Part shown: positions 34,474 through 42,943 of the stretch, piece after piece
Layout of the letters: each line of letters starts with the position of its first letter
How positions within the stretch are numbered: position 1 is the stretch's first letter
NCBI GenBank assembly: GCA_041776485.1
Contig: JBHBQE010000001.1
Coordinates: forward strand, 60,290 to 124,289
Length of the DNA stretch: 64,000 nucleotides
Source: JBHBQE01 sp041776485
Lineage (GTDB): Bacteria > Bacillota > Clostridia > Lachnospirales > Lachnospiraceae
Reading direction: 5' to 3'
Position numbers and translations under genes: made by a program
Notes under the pieces: model-generated
The model's database searches: none
What the model was told of the DNA's origin: nothing
Seen by the model: only the letters and a program-made list of their open reading frames with translations

Positions 34474-35979
34474 ATGGGAAAATATATTCTGGCCTTTGAC
34501 GCAGGGACAACCAGTACAAGGGCAATAGTTTTTGATAAAAGCGGGAAAAATATCGGAGCCTGTCAAAGGGAGTTTAGCCAAATTTATCCCAAGCCGGGTT
34601 GGGTGGAGCATGATCCCATGGAAATTTGGAGGGCTCAAAGCAGTGTTGCTAAAGGAGCTTTGGAAACAGCCGGTATATCTGCCGGGGACATTGCTGCTAT
34701 AGGAATTACCAACCAGAGAGAAACCACTATTGTTTGGGATAAAAATACGGGTGAGCCTGTATATCCTGCCATTGTATGGCAATGCAGAAGAACTGCTGAT
34801 TATTGCAGTAAATTAAAAAGGGATGGATATGAGGATAAAATCAGAGAAAAAACAGGGCTTGTTATTGATGCGTATTTTTCTGCCACAAAGCTTGCATGGA
34901 TTCTTGATAATGTAGATGGTGCAAGAAATAGAGCCCAAAATGGGGAGCTGTTGTTTGGCACGGTTGATACCTGGATAATTTGGAAGCTTACAGGAGGAAC
35001 GGTTCATATAACAGATTACTCCAACGCTTCAAGAACCATGCTTTATAATATCAATACCTTAGAATGGGACAGGGAGATATTAGAATTATTTAATATACCA
35101 AAAAGCATGCTCCCAACAGTAGCAAATTCCTCTCAAATATATGGATATACAGATTTGGAGATGGGGGAAACCATAAATATTCCTATTGCAGGAATAGCGG
35201 GGGATCAGCAGGCGGCTCTTTTCGGGCAGGGCTGTTTTTATCCGGGAATGATAAAAAATACCTATGGGACAGGCTGCTTTGTACTTATGAATACAGGGGA
35301 AAAGATTATAAAATCAAGTAATGGTCTTTTAACTACAATTGCCTGGGGCATAGGGGATAAGGTGTCATACGCATTGGAGGGATCTGTGTTTATTGCAGGT
35401 GCATCTATTCAATGGTTAAGGGATGAGCTTAAATTGTTATATGATTCTCCCCAGTCTGAGTATTATGCTGATTTAGCGGAAAATACCGGCGGGGTGTATG
35501 TTGTGCCATCCTTTACGGGTCTTGGTGCACCTTATTGGGATATGTATTCCAGGGGAGGTATATTCGGGATAACCAGAGGTACAAAAAGGGAGCACCTGGT
35601 GAGAGCGACTCTTGAGTCAATAGCTTATCAATCTAAGGATGTAATAACTGCCATGGAGGAGGATGCGGGATTTGCCTTGTCCAATCTTAGAGTAGACGGT
35701 GGTGCCTGTGCCAATAATTTTTTAATGCAATTTCAGGCGGATATGCTTGATGTGGAGGTGGACAGACCTGTCACTCTTGAGTCTACAGCCCTTGGAGCAG
35801 CCTATTTAGCAGGACTTGCAGTAGGCTACTGGAAAAGTATGGAGGAGATTTTCTCAGATATGAGAATTGAGAAAAGATTTATCCCTTGTATGGAGAAGAA
35901 AATAAGAGAGAAGAATTACAGATACTGGAGACGAGCCGTTGAAAGAACCATGGGTTGGTTAGATGAGGAGGATACTTAA
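34474..35979 (+). CDS. glpK: Glycerol kinase
   Basis: Phosphorylates glycerol to glycerol-3-phosphate. The 501 residues show the FGGY fold: AFDAGTTSTRAIVFD (about 7-21), GITNQRETTIVWD (about 79-91), AGIAGDQQAALFGQGCF (about 240) and ESIAYQSKD (about 385), then GGACANNFLMQFQADML. Full length. Start ATG 34474 sits behind GCAGGAGA. No glycerol facilitator or GlpD is in the window. The glycerol-3-phosphate could also serve the PlsY step encoded at the end of the window. Confidence 0.95.
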   Translation: MGKYILAFDAGTTSTRAIVFDKSGKNIGACQREFSQIYPKPGWVEHDPMEIWRAQSSVAKGALETAGISAGDIAAIGITNQRETTIVWDKNTGEPVYPAIVWQCRRTADYCSKLKRDGYEDKIREKTGLVIDAYFSATKLAWILDNVDGARNRAQNGELLFGTVDTWIIWKLTGGTVHITDYSNASRTMLYNINTLEWDREILELFNIPKSMLPTVANSSQIYGYTDLEMGETINIPIAGIAGDQQAALFGQGCFYPGMIKNTYGTGCFVLMNTGEKIIKSSNGLLTTIAWGIGDKVSYALEGSVFIAGASIQWLRDELKLLYDSPQSEYYADLAENTGGVYVVPSFTGLGAPYWDMYSRGGIFGITRGTKREHLVRATLESIAYQSKDVITAMEEDAGFALSNLRVDGGACANNFLMQFQADMLDVEVDRPVTLESTALGAAYLAGLAVGYWKSMEEIFSDMRIEKRFIPCMEKKIREKNYRYWRRAVERTMGWLDEEDT

Positions 35980-36135
35980 TTTGGGTAAGATATATTAAAA
36001 TAAAATAAGAACAATAAGTGGCTGGGTAAGGATTATAGAGGATTTGATTGCAATACAGTATTATTGTAAATGGATTGAATTTGCAGTAGATAAAAATATA
36101 ATAAATATGTTCTAAGGACAATACACTTTGCAGCT

Positions 36136-36421
36136 ATGATGATGCAGCTTCTGCTTATGATTCAGCATACTATACTTTATAAAATGGCATTTAAATATGG
36201 GGGAGACCCTAATGGGATTTTGGTGACAGCGTCACTTCGCGTATATGCATTTTCATTTATTCCGCTTCGGGGGGATGAGATTTGTGCCGGCAATGATTCT
36301 TTTGCCAATGATATTTGGAGTAAAGGCAGTGTGGTTTACTCAGCCGCTGGTGGATTTCATTATGGTTATTGTAGGGATATTTCTGATTATAGATGAATTG
36401 AATAAAATGGATAAGGCATAA
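36136..36421 (+). pseudogene. Decayed MATE-family transporter remnant
   Basis: Frame one (36136 on) reads like the start of the second half of a MATE protein: MQLLLMIQHTILYKMAFKYG, GGDPNGILV and VYAFSFIPL. A second frame that takes over around 36305 reads like the end of a MATE protein (LPMIFGVKAVWFTQPLVDF, then a hydrophobic helix, ending NKMDKA at 36421). The roughly 120 residues normally between these blocks are missing, and the frames differ. I conclude this is a deleted, frameshifted relic rather than a small gene. The rest of 35980-36540 is AT-rich and shows nothing I can support except the rplS promoter. Confidence 0.6.
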
Positions 36422-36487
36422 ATATTATAATTTCATATGTCAGATTTTGGAAAGTGAACAAAATCGGAAAATATTAGGAAAAAATAC

Positions 36488-36516
36488 TTGCAAAGCATAC
36501 CCTATAATGCTAGAAT
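36488..36516 (+). promoter_or_regulatory. Promoter for rplS
   Basis: TTGCAA (36488-36493), 17-bp spacer, TAGAAT (36511-36516). It lies 36 bases before the rplS start. Confidence 0.6.
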
Positions 36517-36552
36517 ATATGAGTTGTTTTCTCAGGACTTTTGGAGGTTATA

Positions 36553-36906
36553 ATGAATAACACGGATATTATTAAGAAGATAGAAGAAGCAGAGCTTAAA
36601 GAAAATATTGATGAGTTTGCTATTGGTGATACGGTTCGTGTATCAGCAAAGATTAAAGAGGGAAATAGAGAGAGGATTCAGGTGTTTGAGGGAATAGTCC
36701 TTAAGCGTCAGGGTGGAAGCAATAGAGAGACCTTTACAGTTAGAAAATTTTCCAACGGTATAGGTGTGGAAAAAACATGGCCGCTTCATTCTCCCATAGT
36801 TGAAAAGATTGAAGTCGTAAGACGAGGAAAAATCCGCAGAGCAAAGCTTAATTACCTACGAGGACGAATTGGTAAGAGAGCTAAGGTTAAGGAAAGAATC
36901 CAGTAG
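36553..36906 (+). CDS. rplS: 50S ribosomal protein L19
   Basis: Large-subunit protein at the 30S/50S interface. The 117 residues include IGDTVRVSAKIKEGNRERIQ, FEGIVLKRQGGS, the SFTVRK-like TFTVRK stretch and WPLHSPIVEKIEV. The ATG at 36553 follows GGAGG; the frame extension to a TTG at 36541 covers the ribosome-binding site and is rejected. It has its own promoter and terminator. Confidence 0.97.
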   Translation: MNNTDIIKKIEEAELKENIDEFAIGDTVRVSAKIKEGNRERIQVFEGIVLKRQGGSNRETFTVRKFSNGIGVEKTWPLHSPIVEKIEVVRRGKIRRAKLNYLRGRIGKRAKVKERIQ

Positions 36907-36919
36907 TTTAAGTAGGACA

Positions 36920-36948
36920 GGGAAGATGAAAAACATCTTCCCTTTTTT
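36920..36948 (+). terminator. Terminator after rplS
   Basis: GGGAAGATG (36920-36928) pairs with CATCTTCCC (36934-36942) around AAAAA, followed by TTTTTT. It ends only six bases before the signal peptidase start codon. Confidence 0.85.
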
Positions 36949-36954
36949 AATTAT

Positions 36955-37575
36955 ATGAAAGATAAGCTTTTAGATATTATTAATAATCTTCCTTTTATAA
37001 AGAGAAGAACCTTGGATTTTAACAGAAAAAGAGGAAAGAGAGAATATAGTGGTGTAACGGGCATATTAAAGATTTTTGGAGAGATATGTGTTGCCGCTGC
37101 CCTTGGAGTATTGATTGCATTTACCTTTTTTTCAGGAGTAACTAATGCGGGAATTAGTATGGAGCCTGTACTGTCACCAGGAAGCAGGGTTTGGATTAAC
37201 AGAGCCTCAAATATATCCGGATTTTCTGCCAATGATATTGTTGCATTTAAACCAAAGGTGGGGCTGAATAATCAGGTTAATATTAAGAGGATTGTGGCGG
37301 TTCCGGGAGACAGGGTATATATTAGTAATGGTAAGCTATATGTTAATAATGAAAAGGAGTCACCTTTATATCCGGAGGAAAACAATCAAATAACCGACCC
37401 GGGACTTGCAAAAAATGAAATAATCCTTGGGGAGCATGAATATTTTCTTCTGGGAGATAATAGGAACAACAGTGAGGACTCCAGATATGAGTCAATTGGC
37501 TTGGTTAAAAAATCAGATATTTTAGGCAAGGTATGGTTTTGTTATTCTCTGTCTAATTTTGGATTAATAGGTTAA
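36955..37575 (+). CDS. lepB: Signal peptidase I (first copy)
   Basis: Removes signal peptides from secreted proteins outside the membrane. The 206 residues have a basic cytoplasmic N-terminus (about 1-38), one membrane helix (about 40-60), the nucleophile Ser in GISMEPVL (about 69), the general base Lys in IKRIVAVPGD (about 109) and the box E GDNRNNSEDSR. The start at 36955 is right after the rplS terminator and has no ribosome-binding site. Since the next ATG is inside the catalytic box, the start must lie here or at a rare start slightly downstream. rbgA follows two bases after the stop. Confidence 0.9.
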   Translation: MKDKLLDIINNLPFIKRRTLDFNRKRGKREYSGVTGILKIFGEICVAAALGVLIAFTFFSGVTNAGISMEPVLSPGSRVWINRASNISGFSANDIVAFKPKVGLNNQVNIKRIVAVPGDRVYISNGKLYVNNEKESPLYPEENNQITDPGLAKNEIILGEHEYFLLGDNRNNSEDSRYESIGLVKKSDILGKVWFCYSLSNFGLIG

Positions 37576-37576
37576 T

Positions 37577-38446
37577 ATGGGAAATATACAGTGGTATCCC
37601 GGGCATATGAAAAAGGCCCTTAGGGAAATTACAGAAAATATAAAGTTGATTGATGTGGTAATTGAGATATTAGACGCAAGAATTCCAAATGCCAGTAAAA
37701 ACCCTGATATAGATAATTTTGCAAGAGATAAGTCCAGAGTTATAATATTATCTAAGGAGGATATGGCAGAGGCTAAGAAAACAAAGGAATGGATTTCCTA
37801 TTTTAATGATAAGGGCTTTCACTGTATTTCCGTAGATGCCAGAAACAGAAATTCTGTTAAGCGAGTCAGCAATATTATTAATGAGGCAGCAAAAGCAAAG
37901 CGGGAACGGGACAGGAAGCGAGGTATATTGAAAAGACCGGTTCGCTGTCTTATTTGCGGAATTCCCAACAGCGGCAAGTCTACTTTTATCAATTCCTATA
38001 TTGGGAAAAAGAGTACTAAAACCGGTGATAAGCCTGGAGTCACCAAAGGAAAACAGTGGATAAGGCTTGGAAATGATATAGAGCTTTTAGATACCCCGGG
38101 TATACTATGGCCTAAATTTGAAGATGAAACTACAGGGGAATATCTGGCGTTTTGCGGCAGTATAAGGGGTGAGATACTGGAAAAGGAAGAGCTTTCCGTA
38201 AAGCTTCTAACCTTTTTAAATTATAACAGACCGGATATACTTATGGAAAAATATAATATAGAGGCTGAGGATCCCGCTAATCAATTGTTTTCTATAGCAA
38301 AGACAAGAAATTTCCTTATTGCAGGAGGAAAGCCTGATATAAAAAGAGCTGCAGAGTATGTATTAGAGGAATTTAGAAGCGGAAAATTAGGGAATATTAC
38401 CATTGAAAGCGTGGAACATGAAAGAAAGAGCACAGAAAACAAATAA
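37577..38446 (+). CDS. rbgA: Ribosome biogenesis GTPase RbgA (YlqF)
   Basis: Circularly permuted GTPase required for late 50S assembly. The 289 residues begin IQWYPGHMKKALREI and show the permuted order G4 (about 56-60), G1 (GIPNSGKST, about 128-136), G2/G3 (DTPGIL, about 172) and a C-terminal RNA-binding helical domain. The G4 motif reads SKED, not the NKxD of most GTPases; I checked this against the bases. In B. subtilis rbgA (ylqF) lies between rplS and rnhB; here it lies between two signal peptidase genes. Confidence 0.93.
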   Translation: MGNIQWYPGHMKKALREITENIKLIDVVIEILDARIPNASKNPDIDNFARDKSRVIILSKEDMAEAKKTKEWISYFNDKGFHCISVDARNRNSVKRVSNIINEAAKAKRERDRKRGILKRPVRCLICGIPNSGKSTFINSYIGKKSTKTGDKPGVTKGKQWIRLGNDIELLDTPGILWPKFEDETTGEYLAFCGSIRGEILEKEELSVKLLTFLNYNRPDILMEKYNIEAEDPANQLFSIAKTRNFLIAGGKPDIKRAAEYVLEEFRSGKLGNITIESVEHERKSTENK

Positions 38447-38984
38447 TAAAAATTTTAAGGCAAATATATTAAGTAATATCATATTTTTTGCATTTGTTTG
38501 TATACTGTCATTTTTATTTGTTACATATATAGGACAGAGAACAACAGTAAGCGGATCCTCAATGGAAAATACATTATATGATGGGGATAACCTTATGGTG
38601 GATAAATTAAGCTATAGATTTTCCGAACCAAAGCGTTATGATATTATAATTTTTCCTCCTAAGGATAAAGGGGATACTCTGTATATAAAAAGGATTATAG
38701 CAAAGCCCGGAGAAACCATCAGGATAGATATGGAGGGAAAAATCTATATAAATAATGTGGTATTAAAGGAAGATTATGGAAATGAGATAATCAAAAATCC
38801 GGGAATTGCTATTGACCCTATTACTCTTGGTGATGATGAATACTTTGTATTGGGCGATAACAGGAATAACAGTGCCGATTCAAGGATTGCTCAGGTGGGT
38901 CTGGTACATCGCAAGGAAATTGTAGGGCGAGCCTTTATAAGGATATACCCTTTTAACAAAATAGGAATTTTAAAGCATGGCTAA
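38418..38984 (+). CDS. lepB: Signal peptidase I (second copy)
   Basis: The 188 residues have one membrane helix (about 17-38), Ser in GSSMENTLYDGD (about 48), Lys in IKRIIAKPGE (about 89) and GDNRNNSADSR. The protein is distinct from the copy at 36955, with a shorter N-terminus and a different middle. A longer frame from TTG 38403 overlaps rbgA further; ATG 38418 is preferred. The start lies inside the last codons of rbgA, and the end overlaps rnhB by eight bases. Two copies two kilobases apart suggest an old duplication with divided substrates. Confidence 0.92.
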   Translation: MKERAQKTNNKNFKANILSNIIFFAFVCILSFLFVTYIGQRTTVSGSSMENTLYDGDNLMVDKLSYRFSEPKRYDIIIFPPKDKGDTLYIKRIIAKPGETIRIDMEGKIYINNVVLKEDYGNEIIKNPGIAIDPITLGDDEYFVLGDNRNNSADSRIAQVGLVHRKEIVGRAFIRIYPFNKIGILKHG

Positions 38985-39582
38985 ACCTGTGGATGTTACT
39001 CCAGAGCTTAAGTTATTTGATGACATATACCGGGATAAGTATGGTTTTGTGGCCGGTATAGATGAAGCCGGTCGTGGTCCTCTGGCAGGCCCTGTGGTGT
39101 GCGCCTGTGTAATGTTTGATGAAGATATTATTATTCCCTATGTTAATGATTCTAAAAAGCTGTCTCCTAAAAGAAGAGATATACTGTATGAGGAAATAAA
39201 AAATTCTGCTAAGTCTGTTGGAATTGGCATTGCAGACAATGAGCTGATTGATAAGATAAATATATTAAATGCCACAAAATATGCTATGTCCTGTGCAGTT
39301 AATTCCATGGAAGCAGTACCCGATATATTACTTATAGACGCGGTGGAAATTGATACAAAGATTCCTCAGGTTTCCCTTATAAAAGGGGATACCAAAAGCT
39401 TTTCTATTGCTGCAGCCAGTATAATTGCCAAGGTTACAAGGGATAGGATTATGCTGGAATATGATTTAGAGTATCCGGGGTACGGTTTTTCTTCCCATAA
39501 GGGATACGGGACAAGGGTGCATTATGAGGCGTTAAACAATCTGGGTCCCTGTAAAATACATAGAAAAACCTTTTTGCATTAG
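38977..39582 (+). CDS. rnhB: Ribonuclease HII
   Basis: Cleaves RNA in RNA-DNA hybrids and at single ribonucleotides. The 201 residues contain GIDEAGRGPLAGPV (about 27-40, with the first catalytic Asp and Glu), NDSKKLSPKRR, LLIDAVEID (about 120) and the SHKGYGTRVHYEAL region. The length is typical. The ATG 38977 lies within the end of the preceding gene (8-base overlap). It is followed by the FliK-like/FlhB-like pair as in B. subtilis rnhB-ylqG-ylqH. Confidence 0.95.
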   Translation: MAKPVDVTPELKLFDDIYRDKYGFVAGIDEAGRGPLAGPVVCACVMFDEDIIIPYVNDSKKLSPKRRDILYEEIKNSAKSVGIGIADNELIDKINILNATKYAMSCAVNSMEAVPDILLIDAVEIDTKIPQVSLIKGDTKSFSIAAASIIAKVTRDRIMLEYDLEYPGYGFSSHKGYGTRVHYEALNNLGPCKIHRKTFLH

Positions 39583-39589
39583 GTGATGT

Positions 39590-41290
39590 ATGTTAGTTTC
39601 AGACCTGATAAATCAATATCAAAACAGCCTTAGTTCAGGCTCTAAAATAGCCACTAAAACAAAGGGAGTGGAGCAGCTTTCAAATACTGTTAATTCCTTG
39701 GAAAAGGGACAGATTTTTGAGGGGACTGTAAGCTCTGTAAAAGGAGATAAGGTAACTCTTGCTCTTTCTTCAGGTCAATCGGTAACTGCAAGACTTGATA
39801 GAGGAATTTCTTTAACTGAGGGGCAGTCAGTATTTTTTCAGGTTAAATCCAATGAGGGAGGAGTTATACAAATCCGTCCGGTAAATACCGAACTGGGTGG
39901 AAATCCTACTCTTATTAATGCCCTTAAAAACGCAGGGCTTCCGGAAAGTGAGGCAAATCTTTTGTTGATTAATGCCATGATGAAGGAGCAGATGCCTGTG
40001 GACAAGGATAGCGTAAGAGCTATGCTGGGAGAAATGAGGGCATATCCGAACAGCAATATAGATACATTAGTATCTCTTAAAAAGCTGGGGCTTCCTATAA
40101 ATGAGGGAATGATTACTCAGTTTAATAATTATAAGGAAAGTAAGGGTGCTATATTACAAATGGTGGATAACCTTTCCTCTGATATTACTATTGGATTGTC
40201 AGGAAAAAATATTACCAAGGAGGGTGTAATTAAATTTCAGGAGGAGCTTTTAAATATTATTAATAAGAACAATGCAAATCCGGAGGATACAGTAAAGATT
40301 ACAGAGAAAACTAAAAGCTCCTTATTAAATAATGATATGGAGATTATCGATACATTAAATTCTCCAAAATCGGAAATACTGAAAAATATTAATATAGAAA
40401 ATATGTCGGTTAATCCTGAAAATACAGGCAAGGAAGATGTGTCTAAAGGGCAAATTATTAATTTAGCGGAGCCTAAAGAAATGGGCGAATTAAACAGGTT
40501 ATTCATTAATATGCCGGAGTTTGTAAGAGAAAATCCGAGTCTATTTAATGAAAACGGACTTAATCCAAATATAGGGGCAAAACAGCTTTTTTTTGCCTTA
40601 AATGAATTCTTTTTAAATAATACCAATATTTCCAAGCAGGATATTTTAAGCTTTATGAGTCTCGATCCCATTAAAAATCTTATGAAGCAGTTCCTTGGCA
40701 ATGCATGGACCATAGAGCCGAAAGAGCTTTTAAGAAAGGATGCTATAGGCGAGCTTTATGAGGAAATTGAGAAGGATATGAATAGGATAATGGAGCTTGC
40801 AAAGCGTAGTACGGGTGCTGAAAATAATCCTATATCAAATTCTGCCTCGGCAATTAGGGATAATCTTGGTTTTATAAGGGAGGTCAATCAGATATACCAG
40901 TATGTGCAAATCCCCCTTAAGATGTCCGGAGAAAATACAACCGGAGAGCTTTATGTATATACAAATAAAAGAACTAAAAAAGATAAGGATGATGAAATAA
41001 CAGCGTTTTTACATTTTGATATGGAAAATCTTGGGTCAACAGATATTGCTGTAAAACTAAAGGGCAATATTCTTGATACCAAATTTTTCTTAGAGGATGA
41101 TCTATCCTATAATTTAGTGGCAAAAAATCTTCATATATTAGAGGAAAGACTTACAGAATTGGGATATAGCTGCACTATGTCTGTGGAAAATGAGTCCAAT
41201 TCCATTAATTTTGTAGAGGATTTTCTTATGAGGGATGTTAATAAAAGTCAGGGACCTATTCAGAGATATTCCTTTGATGTGAGGGCGTAG
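39590..41290 (+). CDS. FliK-like (YlqG-like) large protein
   Basis: Function not established. The 566 residues begin with a short N-terminal helix, then an oligonucleotide-binding-like beta segment (about 40-95, GQIFEGTVSSVKGDKVTLAL), a long helical, Asn/Lys-rich middle with no recognised domain (about 100-440) and a C-terminal FliK-like domain (about 448-560). The C-terminal domain includes GELYVYTNKRTK and a HFDMENLGSTDIAVKL strand as in hook-length control proteins. It is followed one base later by a FlhB-C-terminal-like gene, the domain that FliK normally reads. This parallels ylqG-ylqH. It is not in a flagellar operon. Confidence 0.75.
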   Translation: MLVSDLINQYQNSLSSGSKIATKTKGVEQLSNTVNSLEKGQIFEGTVSSVKGDKVTLALSSGQSVTARLDRGISLTEGQSVFFQVKSNEGGVIQIRPVNTELGGNPTLINALKNAGLPESEANLLLINAMMKEQMPVDKDSVRAMLGEMRAYPNSNIDTLVSLKKLGLPINEGMITQFNNYKESKGAILQMVDNLSSDITIGLSGKNITKEGVIKFQEELLNIINKNNANPEDTVKITEKTKSSLLNNDMEIIDTLNSPKSEILKNINIENMSVNPENTGKEDVSKGQIINLAEPKEMGELNRLFINMPEFVRENPSLFNENGLNPNIGAKQLFFALNEFFLNNTNISKQDILSFMSLDPIKNLMKQFLGNAWTIEPKELLRKDAIGELYEEIEKDMNRIMELAKRSTGAENNPISNSASAIRDNLGFIREVNQIYQYVQIPLKMSGENTTGELYVYTNKRTKKDKDDEITAFLHFDMENLGSTDIAVKLKGNILDTKFFLEDDLSYNLVAKNLHILEERLTELGYSCTMSVENESNSINFVEDFLMRDVNKSQGPIQRYSFDVRA

Positions 41291-41291
41291 T

Positions 41292-41594
41292 ATGATAAAA
41301 AAACCAAAGACCGAAAAAACGGCAATTGCATTACAGTACGATCCGGAGGAAGCAGCACCGAAAATCCTTGCCACAGGGAAGGGACATATTGCAGAAAAGA
41401 TAATCAATGAGGCAAAGGCAAATGATGTGCCCTTGTATGAGGATAATAAACTGGCGGAAACTTTGTCTAAGCTGCAGGTAGGGGATTCCATACCTCCGGA
41501 GCTTTATGAGGTAGTGGCTCAAATCCTTGTATTTGTTGATGGCATGGATAAGATGAGAGCAAGGCTTGAACAGGCAAAAAAACAGCTTAAATGA
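41292..41594 (+). CDS. Stand-alone FlhB C-terminal-domain-like protein (YlqH-like)
   Basis: The 100 residues correspond to the cytoplasmic C-terminal domain of flagellar export switch FlhB. AIALQYDPEEAAPKILATGKGHIAEKI matches the post-cleavage region (tail here shortened), then VPLYEDNKLAETL and IPPELYEVVAQIL. There is no membrane part, and the autocleavage NPTH site is absent. YlqH of B. subtilis is of this kind. Start ATG 41292 is one base after the FliK-like gene; the end overlaps yraN by four bases. The role is unknown but probably linked to the preceding protein. Confidence 0.85.
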   Translation: MIKKPKTEKTAIALQYDPEEAAPKILATGKGHIAEKIINEAKANDVPLYEDNKLAETLSKLQVGDSIPPELYEVVAQILVFVDGMDKMRARLEQAKKQLK

Positions 41595-41950
41595 ATAAAA
41601 GGAGTCTGGGGAATAAAAATGAGCGAAAGGCTCAAAAATATCTTGAGGAACAAGGCTTTAAAATTCTGGAGATAAATTACTATACTCCCAAGGGTGAAGT
41701 TGATATTATATACCGGGATAGGGAATATTATGTTTTTGGAGAGGTGAAATACCGTAAAGACAGTACTATGGGACACCCTATAGAGGCGGTGGACTTTCGG
41801 AAACAAAGACATATTGTTTATGCAGCTTTATATTATTTAAAGTCAAAGGGCTTAGGGGATAATGTGAATATACGGTTTGATATTATTTCCATACTTGGCA
41901 ATGATATATGTCTTTATAAAAACGCCTTTGAACCTATGGATTTCCTGTAA
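41591..41950 (+). CDS. YraN family (UPF0102) endonuclease-like protein
   Basis: Small protein with a restriction-endonuclease-like core, often near rnhB; the biochemical role is unproved. The 119 residues show GNKNERKAQKYLEEQGFKIL at the start, the PD-(D/E)XK-type GEVDIIYRDREYYVFGEVKYR (about 35-55), and the ending typical of the family. Start ATG 41591 overlaps the previous stop. The next gene is on the other strand. Confidence 0.9.
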   Translation: MNKRSLGNKNERKAQKYLEEQGFKILEINYYTPKGEVDIIYRDREYYVFGEVKYRKDSTMGHPIEAVDFRKQRHIVYAALYYLKSKGLGDNVNIRFDIISILGNDICLYKNAFEPMDFL

Positions 41951-41996
41951 AGGAAATATTTTAAATATTGAGACAATATTGACCAGGCAGGATATA

Positions 41997-42917
41997 CTAA
42001 TCGGATGTTTTTTTCTTAAATTCCACCTGTGCCAATACTATGGCAATAAATACAAGGATAGCTCCGGTTATTTCTCTGGGGGTAAAGGCTTCCTGCAAAA
42101 TTAGCATTCCAAAAATTGAGGCGAATATAGATTCTGAAGCCAATATTAAACAGGCTCTTTCCGGCGGGATAATGGATTGTCCGAGAGTTTGAAAGGTAAA
42201 TCCCATACCTGTGGCACAAATACCGCCGTACAAAAGTGGAAAAATTGTATTTTTTATATCAGTAATTGTAACCTCTGCAAATATAAATGTTAAAACAGTT
42301 CCGATTACTCCTGCCACAAAACATTGGAGACATGCCAGATAAATATTATTTACCTTTTGTGTAAAGTGGGACAGGGCAACGATATGGAGGGCAAATCCCA
42401 GGGTTGCAAAAACAATAAAAATATCTCCCGGATTAATGGAAAGAGTATCGGAGATACTTAATCTATATAGCCCGATGATTGCAATTAATACGCAAATCCA
42501 TATTTTTTTCGGAACAGTTTTCCCCATTAAAAGTCCCACAAGAGGAACAATTAATATATATAATGCAGTGATAAAGCCCGCCTTTCCCGCACTTGTGTAT
42601 TTTAATCCAAAGGCAAGAAATCCTATTCCCGTAAATAGAAGGCTGCCGCAGACGACACCTGCCTTTAGGAGTTTAGATATATCGGTTTTGGGCAGATTTT
42701 GACTTTTATTTTTAAAATATGTAAAGGCTGTAATCGGGATTAGAGATATAAAGCCAAATATTCCACGGAAGCTTGCAAATGCAAAAGGGGATATACTGCC
42801 GGTTCCAATCTTTGTAATGGAATAACTCATACCCCAGAGAATTGCCGACATAAATAACAGGCATATGCCAATAACCTTACTCCCCTTTGATTGTGTATTT
42901 TTCTTGTCAATTTCCAA
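41997..42917 (-). CDS. EamA-family transporter (DMT superfamily), copy A
   Basis: Predicted exporter of small molecules. The 306 residues have ten membrane helices in two EamA repeats (about 15-145 and 160-298), including LLFMSAILWGMSYSITKIG at the start. The substrate is unknown. The start ATG 42917 on the reverse strand follows CGGAGGC. It is the second gene behind another EamA gene (27 bases apart). A divergent pair in sequence, both in the same orientation, suggests duplication. Confidence 0.88.
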   Translation of the reverse strand: MEIDKKNTQSKGSKVIGICLLFMSAILWGMSYSITKIGTGSISPFAFASFRGIFGFISLIPITAFTYFKNKSQNLPKTDISKLLKAGVVCGSLLFTGIGFLAFGLKYTSAGKAGFITALYILIVPLVGLLMGKTVPKKIWICVLIAIIGLYRLSISDTLSINPGDIFIVFATLGFALHIVALSHFTQKVNNIYLACLQCFVAGVIGTVLTFIFAEVTITDIKNTIFPLLYGGICATGMGFTFQTLGQSIIPPERACLILASESIFASIFGMLILQEAFTPREITGAILVFIAIVLAQVEFKKKTSD

Positions 42918-42943
42918 TTTTGCCTCCGATACAGGTATAAAAT

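Noticed and set aside
36136..36396. Small 86-residue protein in the rplS upstream gap
   Set aside because: Its content matches only parts of a MATE transporter and another frame continues it, so I treat it as a relic.
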